From an uncultured Brachyspira sp. (GTDB taxonomy: Bacteria > Spirochaetota > Brachyspiria > Brachyspirales > Brachyspiraceae): a stretch of DNA of 13,424 nucleotides. Each line of letters opens with the position of its first letter. Position 1 is the first letter of the stretch. The translations under genes and the position numbers were made by a program. Shown piece after piece: positions 6,021 to 12,834 of this stretch. The notes beneath the pieces were generated by a model. That model was not told where the DNA came from. It ran no database searches and saw nothing but the letters and a program-made list of their open reading frames with translations. Location: positions 1-13,424 of the forward strand of contig NZ_CAJUPR010000020.1 in the NCBI RefSeq assembly GCF_910588665.1, read 5' to 3'.

Positions 6021-7313
6021 ATGAATATAGAGTTTTTACTATCGGCAACATTTGATAATAGGCGGGTTATTCCAAGCAAAGACAGATTATTTAAAGCTGT
6101 AGTTTCTTCTTTAAATGAAGCAAATATAAATCCGCTTGTAATGATTTCTGAGTTTTCTTTAATAGAAGACGGAAATACTCTTATATATTCTTTTCACCCT
6201 TCTGCAGATCCTGTATATTTTGAGTTTAAAACCGACACTTTATTTATAACTATAAGTACGGGCGCTTTCGGAGCAGGATATCATAAGTTTATAGTAGGCG
6301 TACTTGACAGAATAGCAAGAAGGCTTGATATAGAGTTTATAGAAGACAGCTTTCATAAAGATCCGAGCGGCTATTTTAAAAGCAGAGATTTTGAGGCTTT
6401 AAAAAAATTTTTTATTAATTCTTTGGCTGAGTATTCTAAAATGCTTATAGCTCATCATGATAAAGGCTTCAGCAATTTTATGATATCAATGCCTTATGAG
6501 TATCCTGTAATAGAAAAAGAATATTTTGCAATATCTTCTTTAGGATATTGGGGTAAAAACTGGTTTTCCGATTTTATAGATTCCGAAGAAGAGGACAGAT
6601 TTGCATTAGCTTCAGATTTTTTTATATGGGACAGCGATGAAATGAATGCAAAATTCTGGTTTAAAAGCTTTGTAAGTATGATATGGCTTTATTATCCTTT
6701 CAGAGAAATTATTGATGATAAAGAAAGAATAATGTATAAAAAAATTATGTATTCTTTTCAGGAGGCTTATAAAAAAGACGATTCTCTGCGCTATCCTTGG
6801 AATATACTTATTGATATTGCGCATTATTTGGATGATTCTAATCTTGCTAAGTTTATAGAGAATAAGAAGAATATTCATAAGTCCGATATAGAAATAGGAT
6901 TCAGATTGGAGAATGCAAGATATACGGTAGCAGCAGGATTTACTATAAGTCTTCCTATGCGTATGAATGTATTTAAAAATGATAAGTCTCTTATAGAGTT
7001 TAAGGATATCAATATATATATAGCTATGCAGGTTTATTCTTTTGCAAATGAAGAGACTGATATAATAATGGAATATGTTTTAAAGCAGATAGATATTGCA
7101 GGAGAGGATAAGGGAGAAAAGCTTGATATAAAATCTCATAGCTCCGATATAGAAAGCATTGTATATGAAAAGGAACTTGAAGAAAACGATAATATAATAA
7201 CTGCCGTATGCGCCGCTAAAAAACTGGCTCTTCTTGCTTGGTTCACATACACAGATAAAAAGTACAGAGATATATGCATAGAGGCTGTTAAATCAATAGA
7301 TATAGAAAATTAA
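6021..7313 (+). CDS. Uncharacterised 430-residue cytoplasmic protein
   Basis: I do not recognise this family. There is no signal peptide and no convincing membrane segment. The N-terminal part (about 1-110) alternates beta-like and helical stretches and includes a glycine-containing run TISTGAFGAGYHKFIVGVLD (about 82-101). It is followed by FHKDPSGYFKSRDFEAL (about 115-131) and a long, aromatic-rich, probably helical remainder. The C-terminal third is acidic (EKELEENDN near 383-391) and helical again. No nucleotide-binding or metal-binding motif is evident. No clear Shine-Dalgarno sequence precedes the ATG, and the next in-frame ATG is over 100 bases on, so the start is accepted with some doubt. 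It is divergent from tRNA-Val and 78 bases ahead of the FlgN-like gene, which has its own promoter. Confidence 0.8.
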   Translation: MNIEFLLSATFDNRRVIPSKDRLFKAVVSSLNEANINPLVMISEFSLIEDGNTLIYSFHPSADPVYFEFKTDTLFITISTGAFGAGYHKFIVGVLDRIARRLDIEFIEDSFHKDPSGYFKSRDFEALKKFFINSLAEYSKMLIAHHDKGFSNFMISMPYEYPVIEKEYFAISSLGYWGKNWFSDFIDSEEEDRFALASDFFIWDSDEMNAKFWFKSFVSMIWLYYPFREIIDDKERIMYKKIMYSFQEAYKKDDSLRYPWNILIDIAHYLDDSNLAKFIENKKNIHKSDIEIGFRLENARYTVAAGFTISLPMRMNVFKNDKSLIEFKDINIYIAMQVYSFANEETDIIMEYVLKQIDIAGEDKGEKLDIKSHSSDIESIVYEKELEENDNIITAVCAAKKLALLAWFTYTDKKYRDICIEAVKSIDIEN

Positions 7314-7332
7314 CATAATATAAAAAATTATG

Positions 7333-7359
7333 TAAAGTAATTATAGCAGCTGCCGATAA
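7333..7359 (+). promoter_or_regulatory. Sigma-28 (FliA) promoter of the FlgN-like gene
   Basis: TAAAGTAA (7333-7340), exactly 11 nt, then GCCGATAA (7352-7359). Against the consensus TAAAGTTT-N11-GCCGATAA this is 6 of 8 and 8 of 8. Transcription would start near 7366, about 25 bases before the gene. This is the strongest flagellar promoter in the window. Confidence 0.8.
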
Positions 7360-7391
7360 TTTATTTATAGTTAATTAATAAGGCGGTATTT

Positions 7392-7901
7392 ATGTTTAAC
7401 TTATATGAAGAACTTACAAAAATTGAGATACTTCTTTCAAAAGAGATAGATGTATATAAAATAATATTGGAAGATGAAGAAAAAAAAGTTAATTCTATAA
7501 TCAATACAAGACTTCAGGATATACATTTGTATTGCGATCATCAAAATGAAAAGATGAATGAGGCTAATGAGCTTAGAAAACTTAGGGAAAATATAATAGA
7601 TTTGATAGTATTAAATAAATTTCCTCATTTATCCGAAACAGCTACATTGTCCGATATTATAAGAAGAATACCTCTTAATAAAACAGCCAGAATATCTGCA
7701 TTGCGTCTTGAATTGGTTACATTAATTGCAAGACTTAAGCATTTAAATAAATTAGCGCCTAAGCTTTTTGATGAAGCTTTAGATTTATTTGCAAATATGA
7801 AGGAAGTTTTAAATGAAAGCAAAAAAATGGGCTATAACAACAAAGGAAAAGAACATGTTGTCAATAGAAAATTATCGGTATTGGTAAATAAGCAGGTTTA
7901 A
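7392..7901 (+). CDS. FlgN-like flagellar export chaperone
   Basis: This 169-residue, charged, almost wholly helical cytoplasmic protein has the FlgN pattern: an N-terminal helix LYEELTKIEILLSKEIDVYK, then a long coiled-coil-like stretch of charged residues to about 75, and a second helical half (about 90-145). FlgN binds the hook-associated proteins FlgK and FlgL and pilots them to the flagellar export gate, so that hook-filament junctions can be capped before flagellin assembles. FlgN proteins are poorly conserved, so sequence alone gives only a fair call. The near-perfect sigma-28 promoter directly upstream supports a late-flagellar role. AAGGCGG at 7380-7386 is a good ribosome site. A different flagellar or coiled-coil chaperone is the main alternative. 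flgK and flgL, often neighbours, are not in the window. Confidence 0.65.
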   Translation: MFNLYEELTKIEILLSKEIDVYKIILEDEEKKVNSIINTRLQDIHLYCDHQNEKMNEANELRKLRENIIDLIVLNKFPHLSETATLSDIIRRIPLNKTARISALRLELVTLIARLKHLNKLAPKLFDEALDLFANMKEVLNESKKMGYNNKGKEHVVNRKLSVLVNKQV

Positions 7902-7924
7902 TATAGAATATTTATATCTTAATT

Positions 7925-7967
7925 TAAGCGTACGGTATTATTTATGCTGTATGCTTATTTTATTTTT
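7925..7967 (+). terminator. Intrinsic terminator after the FlgN-like gene
   Basis: A 14-bp stem pairs 7925-7938 with 7944-7957, with three G-U wobbles and a 5-nt loop. It is followed by TTTTATTTTT. It separates the flagellar gene from the arginine genes. Confidence 0.85.
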
Positions 7968-7988
7968 AAAAATAAGTGTACAAAAATA

Positions 7989-8016
7989 TTGCAAAATTAT
8001 GAAAACGGTATATAGT
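7989..8016 (+). promoter_or_regulatory. Candidate promoter of argFGH
   Basis: TTGCAA (7989-7994), 16 nt and TATAGT (8011-8016) lie 42 bases before argF, just after the terminator. I see no clear palindromic ArgR box around it. Confidence 0.45.
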
Positions 8017-8058
8017 ATTACTTAAAATAACAATATAAAAATTAACGGATAAAAAAGT

Positions 8059-8997
8059 ATGAAAAAAGTAAATTTAACTGGAAGACATTTTATTAATTTA
8101 GAAGATTTTACAAGCGATGAGCTGTCTGCATTAATAGATTATACTTTTGAATTAAAATCAAAGCTTAAAAGCCATGAAGAAATCAATATTATGAAAAATA
8201 AAACTATGGTGATGTATTTTTCAAAGCCAAGCCTAAGAACTCGCTTAAGTTTTGAAATAGGTATGAAAAAATTAGGCGGAGATGCTTTTGTATTAAAGCA
8301 AGATGAAATTATACTTGGAAAGAGGGAAAGCATAGAAGACAGCGCAAATGTTATTTCAAGATACTGCGATTTAATTATGATAAGAACTTTTGCCCACAGC
8401 GATATTGAAGAGTTTGCAAAGCATTCAAAAGTGCCGGTTATAAACGCTTTAACGGATCTTTCGCATCCCTGCCAGATTATGGCTGATTTATTTACTATGA
8501 AAGAGCATTTCGGAAAGCTTAAGGGCTTGACTTTATCATATATAGGAGACGGAAACAATGTATGCAATAGTCTTCTTACAGGCTGTTCTATGCTGGGAGT
8601 AAATATTAAGGCTGCCGTTCCTAAAGGATATGAACCCGATTCAAAAACTTCAGATACTGCAAAAAGGTTTGCAGAAGAAAACGGAAGCACTGTTGATATT
8701 ATGAACGATGTTAAAGAAGCTGTAAGGGGATCTGATGTTGTATATACAGATGTATGGGCTTCTATGGGGCAGGAAAGCGAAAAAGAGGAAAGACTTAAAG
8801 TATTTAATGGCTTTACTCTTACTAAGGAATTATTTTCTCTTGCGGGCAAAGATGCTATAGCTCTTCATTGTCTTCCCGCTCATAAGGGCGAGGAGATAAG
8901 CAAAGAGGTATTTAATATGAATGCCGAATATATTTATACTGAGGCGGAAAACAGAATGCATGCACAGATGTCCATAATGAGCGCAATAATAAAATAG
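8059..8997 (+). CDS. argF: Ornithine carbamoyltransferase
   Basis: It joins carbamoyl phosphate and ornithine to give citrulline in the cytoplasm, and its usual form is a trimer. The carbamoyl-phosphate site KPSLRTR is at 56-62 (S58, R60, T61, R62), HPCQ at 136-139, the ornithine-binding loop DVWASMGQE at 231-239, and the HCLP motif at 270-273. The SMG and HCLP motifs separate it from aspartate carbamoyltransferase. At 312 residues it is full length. The ribosome site is weak (ACGGA about 12 bases upstream). It heads a three-gene set with argG 67 bases and argH further downstream, so a biosynthetic role is more likely than arginine catabolism; no arginine deiminase or carbamate kinase gene is present. 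Confidence 0.96.
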   Translation: MKKVNLTGRHFINLEDFTSDELSALIDYTFELKSKLKSHEEINIMKNKTMVMYFSKPSLRTRLSFEIGMKKLGGDAFVLKQDEIILGKRESIEDSANVISRYCDLIMIRTFAHSDIEEFAKHSKVPVINALTDLSHPCQIMADLFTMKEHFGKLKGLTLSYIGDGNNVCNSLLTGCSMLGVNIKAAVPKGYEPDSKTSDTAKRFAEENGSTVDIMNDVKEAVRGSDVVYTDVWASMGQESEKEERLKVFNGFTLTKELFSLAGKDAIALHCLPAHKGEEISKEVFNMNAEYIYTEAENRMHAQMSIMSAIIK

Positions 8998-9064
8998 CAA
9001 AACAGCATAATATTAAAATAACAGCATAAATAAAAAAATATTTAATATATAAAAGGAATTTATT

Positions 9065-10285
9065 ATGAAAAAAAAGTTGGTATTAGCTTATTCAGGCGGA
9101 TTGGATACTACGGTTATTATACCATGGCTTAAAGAGAATTATGATTATGATGTGATAGCGGTATGCGTTGATGTGGGTCAGGGAACGGAAACCGACGGAC
9201 TGGAAGAGAGGGCTTTAAAAACAGGAGCCTTAAAGTACAGATTAATTAAATGCGCAGATGAATTTGTTACCGATTATATTTATCCTATAGTAAAGGCTGA
9301 AGCCGTATATGAAGGAAAATACCTTTTAGGCACTTCCGCAGCACGTCCTTTGATAGCAAAAAAATTAGTTGATATTGCATTTGAAGAAGGGGCTTCTGCA
9401 ATAGCGCATGGAGCCACAGGAAAAGGAAATGATCAAGTAAGATTTGAATTAAGCGTTAAAGCATTGGCTCCTAATTTCGAAATAATAGCTCCTTGGAGGG
9501 AATGGGATATATCTTCCAGAGAAGAAGAAATTAAATATCTGGAGGACAGAAATATAGAAGTTCCTATGAAAAAAGACGATTCATATTCAAGAGATAAGAA
9601 TCTTTGGCATTTATCGCATGAGGGCTTGGAGCTTGAAGACCCTGATAACATGCCCAATTATGAAAGACTTCTCAAATTGTCGAATACTATAGAGAATGCT
9701 CCTAATGAAGGGCAATTTATAGAGATAGAGTTTGAAAAAGGAATACCTATTAAAGCAGACGGAAAAACTTTTTCTCCTTCTGATTTGATAAAATATTTAA
9801 ATGAAATAGGCGGCAGGCATGCCGTAGGTATTGCGGATTTAGTTGAAAACAGAGTTGTGGGAATGAAATGCAGGGGAGTATATGAAACTCCTGGCGGTAC
9901 AATTCTTTATGCGGCTCACAGAGAACTTGAACATTTATGCTTAGACAGAGAAACATTATACTTCAAACAGGCAGTTTCCAATAAATTTACAGACTTGGTA
10001 TACTGCGGAAGATGGTTTACTCCTTTAAGAGAGGCTTTAAGCGCATTTGTAGACAGCACTCAGGAAACCGTAACAGGAAAGGTAAAATTAAAATTATATA
10101 AGGGAAATATTATACCTGCGGGCTCCTCCTCTCCTTATTCTCTTTATAATCATAGTTTGGCAAGCTTTACAACGGGCGAATTATATAATCATAATGATGC
10201 TCAGGGATTTATTACTCTTTACGGGCTTCCTATGAAGGTTAATGCCTTAATGAAAGAAGAGCTTAAAAAAAACGGAGTTAAATAA
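9065..10285 (+). CDS. argG: Argininosuccinate synthase
   Basis: It condenses citrulline and aspartate with ATP cleavage to AMP and pyrophosphate, forming argininosuccinate. The N-terminal PP-loop AYSGGLDTT is at 8-16, VDVGQG at 35-40, and the GATGKGNDQVRFE signature at 116-128. The product has 406 residues, the normal length, and no frameshift is seen. AAGGA at 9053-9057 is seven bases before the ATG. It uses the product of argF, and its own product feeds argH, which begins seven bases after its stop, so the pair is almost surely co-transcribed. Confidence 0.98.
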   Translation: MKKKLVLAYSGGLDTTVIIPWLKENYDYDVIAVCVDVGQGTETDGLEERALKTGALKYRLIKCADEFVTDYIYPIVKAEAVYEGKYLLGTSAARPLIAKKLVDIAFEEGASAIAHGATGKGNDQVRFELSVKALAPNFEIIAPWREWDISSREEEIKYLEDRNIEVPMKKDDSYSRDKNLWHLSHEGLELEDPDNMPNYERLLKLSNTIENAPNEGQFIEIEFEKGIPIKADGKTFSPSDLIKYLNEIGGRHAVGIADLVENRVVGMKCRGVYETPGGTILYAAHRELEHLCLDRETLYFKQAVSNKFTDLVYCGRWFTPLREALSAFVDSTQETVTGKVKLKLYKGNIIPAGSSSPYSLYNHSLASFTTGELYNHNDAQGFITLYGLPMKVNALMKEELKKNGVK

Positions 10286-10292
10286 TTAATTT

Positions 10293-11678
10293 ATGAAAGA
10301 AAAATTATGGGGTGCGCGTTTTTCAAAACCTCTAAATAATAAAGCCAATGATTTTAATTCTTCATTATCTTTTGACTGCATAATGTACAGAGAGGATATT
10401 TTAGGAAGCATAGCGCATGCACAGATGCTGGGCGAATGCGGTATTATTCCTATAAATGAAAGCGCTGTTATAATAGATGCCTTAAAGCAGATTTTAGAAG
10501 ATATTGAAAATAATAAGCTTCAATTTGATTTTGAGCTTGAAGATATTCATACTCAGATTGAAAAATGGCTTATTGACAGAGCGGGAGAAATAGGAAAAAA
10601 ACTGCATACAGGAAGAAGCAGAAATGATCAGGTGGCTCTTGATATCCGTATGTATTTAAAAAACAAAAACGAAAATATTAAATCTTTAATACTGGATTTA
10701 ATTTCCGTTTTAATAGGCATTCAGAAAAAACATACAAAAACATATATGAGCGGATATACTCATCTTCAAAGGGCGCAGGTTATTACATTTGCGCATTATT
10801 TGGGCGCTTATGTTGAGATGCTTAAAAGAGATTTTGAAAGATTAAGCGACGCTTATAAAAGAATAGATATAATGCCTTTAGGCGCAGGAGCTTTGGCATG
10901 CTCTGCATACAATATAGACAATAAAAAAACTGCCGAAACTCTTAACTTTAAAAATGTTATGCTGAACTCTTTGGATGCAGTATCCGACAGAGATTTTGTT
11001 ATAGAAATGCATTCCGTTTTATCAATAATTATGATGCATTTAAGCAGATTCTCCGAAGAGCTTATTTTATACTCATCTTCGGAGTTTAATTTTATAGAGT
11101 TTGATGATGAGTTTACAACAGGCTCAAGCATTATGCCGCAGAAAAAGAATCCCGATATACTTGAGCTTATAAGAGGAAAAACAGGAAGAGTATACGGCAA
11201 TTTATTTTCAATATTGACAGTAATGAAATCCCTGCCTTTAGCATATAATAAGGATATGCAGGAGGATAAGGAGGGTATATTTGACTCTTTAAAGAATACT
11301 GAAAACTGCCTGCTTATACTTCCAGATGTATTAAAGACAATGAAAGTCAATAAAGAAAATATGCTTAACTCTGTTAACGAAGGTTTTTTAAATGCTACGG
11401 AGGTTGCCGATTATCTTGTAAGAAAGGGAATGCCTTTCAGAGATGCGCATGGCTCAGCCGGAAGGCTTGTTGTATATTCTATAAATAATAATAAAAATCT
11501 TTCATCTCTTACCATAGAGGAATATAAAAAAGAGTCCGATTTATTTGAAAACGATATTTATTTATGCATAACTCCAGAAGCTCAGATTGAAAATAAAACT
11601 ATGATAGGAAGCCCAAGTTCTGCTGCAGTAAATGAAGTAATTAAAATAAATGAAGAATGGTTAAAATCTAAAGTATAA
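10293..11678 (+). CDS. argH: Argininosuccinate lyase
   Basis: It splits argininosuccinate into arginine and fumarate, the last step of the pathway. The fumarase/aspartase superfamily signature GSSIMPQKKNP is at 277-287 and contains the catalytic serine loop. HTGRSRND is at 105-112 and YTHLQRAQ at 155-162. The 461-residue length is typical for this tetrameric enzyme. Its ATG follows the argG stop by seven bases with no good ribosome site of its own; GGAG in the end of argG is about 14 bases away, so translational coupling is likely. No clear terminator is seen between its stop and the defence region. Confidence 0.97.
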   Translation: MKEKLWGARFSKPLNNKANDFNSSLSFDCIMYREDILGSIAHAQMLGECGIIPINESAVIIDALKQILEDIENNKLQFDFELEDIHTQIEKWLIDRAGEIGKKLHTGRSRNDQVALDIRMYLKNKNENIKSLILDLISVLIGIQKKHTKTYMSGYTHLQRAQVITFAHYLGAYVEMLKRDFERLSDAYKRIDIMPLGAGALACSAYNIDNKKTAETLNFKNVMLNSLDAVSDRDFVIEMHSVLSIIMMHLSRFSEELILYSSSEFNFIEFDDEFTTGSSIMPQKKNPDILELIRGKTGRVYGNLFSILTVMKSLPLAYNKDMQEDKEGIFDSLKNTENCLLILPDVLKTMKVNKENMLNSVNEGFLNATEVADYLVRKGMPFRDAHGSAGRLVVYSINNNKNLSSLTIEEYKKESDLFENDIYLCITPEAQIENKTMIGSPSSAAVNEVIKINEEWLKSKV

Positions 11679-11775
11679 ATAATAATGATATGCGGTGAAA
11701 ATAGAAAACCTGTTTTAAGATTTAACGGATTAAATATAAAGAAGTTTTGGTATATATAAAAATGCTATAAATTAG

Positions 11776-11804
11776 TTGACAAAATTATATTTTTAAATTA
11801 TACT
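11776..11804 (+). promoter_or_regulatory. Consensus sigma-70 promoter of the AbiF-associated RNA
   Basis: A perfect TTGACA (11776-11781), a 17-nt spacer and TATACT (11799-11804) make this the best housekeeping promoter in the window. Transcription would begin near 11811, at the left edge of the structured RNA, leaving 70 bases before the Abi gene. The preceding 11679-11775 shows nothing else. Confidence 0.85.
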
Positions 11805-11810
11805 TATAGG

Positions 11811-11868
11811 CAACAGTACCCCCAGCACCTAGCGTTTATACGATGTGTCCCATGGGGGACATTTCTTA
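11811..11868 (+). ncRNA. Candidate AbiF-associated structured RNA (RNA antitoxin)
   Basis: A compact block with 28 G/C in the 50 bases 11811-11860 stands out from its AT-rich surroundings. GT-CCCCC (11816-11823) can pair with GGGGGAC (11854-11860). Inside it GCAC (11825-11828) can pair with GTGT (11845-11848), and CGT (11833-11835) with ACG (11840-11842). A competing 7-bp hairpin, 11845-11851 with 11856-11862, is followed by TTTCTT and may act as a weak terminator. AbiF-type genes are known to be linked to a conserved upstream non-coding RNA that neutralises the toxin. Identity with that RNA is inferred from position, promoter and fold, not from an alignment. Confidence 0.6.
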
Positions 11869-11880
11869 TAGAGTTATTTT

Positions 11881-12777
11881 ATGGATTTTAAACCTCCGCG
11901 TTCGTATAAAGAACAGCTTCAGATTATAAAAGATAGAGGCTGCATAATAGATGATGAATGCGAGTGTATAGCCGTACTTGAATCTGTAAATTATTATAGA
12001 CTAAGCGCCTATTTCCTGCCGTTCAAAAATAAAAACAACACATATAAAGGTAAATTGTCTTTTAATAGAGTTTATTCAATTTATGAGTTTGACCGTAAAC
12101 TGCGTAGTATATTATTAACAGCTTTAGAAGAAATTGAGATTTTTCTGCGCGCCAAAATTGCTTATTTTCATGTTCATAAATACACGCCTATAGGATATAC
12201 TTTAAGCAAAAATTTTTATAAATGCACAGATGACAAAAAACATATTCAAAAGAAAAAAAAATTTCATGAAAAATTTATAGAAAGTTTAAATCGGGAAATA
12301 AAAAATAATGAAAAAGTTTTATTTGTTAAACATCATATAAATAAATATAAAGGTAATTTTCCAATGTGGGTAGCGTCGGAAATATTTACTTTCGGTATGC
12401 TGTCTATTTTTTTCAGCAACTTAAAATTAGAGGATAAAAAGGCTTTATCAAGAGATATTTATAACACTATTCCTAAAAATATAGAGAGTTGGCTTCGCTG
12501 CTGTACCGATATAAGAAATATCTGCGCTCATTATGGGCGTTTATATTTTAGAACTTTTACGGCAATACCTGCAGGAATTAAGTGTATAGATGAAAAATCA
12601 AATAGAAGATTATGGGGAGCAGTATTTGCAATTAAAAAACTTTATCCATTTAAAGATAAATGGAACGATGAAATATTAAAAAAATTAATATCTATTGTGG
12701 AAGAACATAAAAAATATATAGATTTAGAACATATAGCATTTCCAAATGATTGGAATGCATTATTGATTAAACTGTAA
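11881..12777 (+). CDS. Abi_2 family abortive-infection protein, AbiF-like HEPN toxin
   Basis: This 298-residue protein has the Abi_2 (AbiD/AbiF) landmarks in order: NYYRLSAYFLPF at 37-48, FDRKLRSILLTALEEIEIFL at 70-89, PMWVASEIFTFGMLS at 161-175, WLRCCTDIRNICAHYGRLYF at 204-223, and FPNDWN at 287-292. Two RX4-6H HEPN motifs are visible: R90-x6-H97 and R212-x4-H217. HEPN pairs of this type form RNase sites, and AbiF has been described as a toxin held back by its RNA partner and as a relative of the Cas13 ancestor. The likely role is phage defence by growth arrest after RNA damage. The gene follows a strong promoter and a structured RNA, with only AGAG seven bases before the ATG as ribosome site, which would keep translation low. 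hsdS starts 57 bases downstream. Confidence 0.9.
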   Translation: MDFKPPRSYKEQLQIIKDRGCIIDDECECIAVLESVNYYRLSAYFLPFKNKNNTYKGKLSFNRVYSIYEFDRKLRSILLTALEEIEIFLRAKIAYFHVHKYTPIGYTLSKNFYKCTDDKKHIQKKKKFHEKFIESLNREIKNNEKVLFVKHHINKYKGNFPMWVASEIFTFGMLSIFFSNLKLEDKKALSRDIYNTIPKNIESWLRCCTDIRNICAHYGRLYFRTFTAIPAGIKCIDEKSNRRLWGAVFAIKKLYPFKDKWNDEILKKLISIVEEHKKYIDLEHIAFPNDWNALLIKL

Positions 12778-12800
12778 TTAATATTATATATTCCTTTTTA

Positions 12801-12818
12801 AATTAAATACCTTTAATT
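12801..12818. repeat. Short AT-only inverted repeat between abi and hsdS
   Basis: AATTAAA (12801-12807) and TTTAATT (12812-12818) form a 7-bp stem with a 4-nt loop. It has no GC pair and no clear T-run after it, so it is at most a weak terminator and may be chance in AT-rich DNA. Confidence 0.3.
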
Positions 12819-12834
12819 ATTCGGATAGTATAAA

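Noticed and set aside
8139..8849. 236-codon open frame on the minus strand inside argF
   Set aside because: It lies wholly antisense to a gene with full OTC motifs and its translation shows no family features; it is a frame shadow.
10853..11350. 165-codon open frame on the minus strand inside argH
   Set aside because: It is antisense to a clear argininosuccinate lyase and has no ribosome site or recognisable product.
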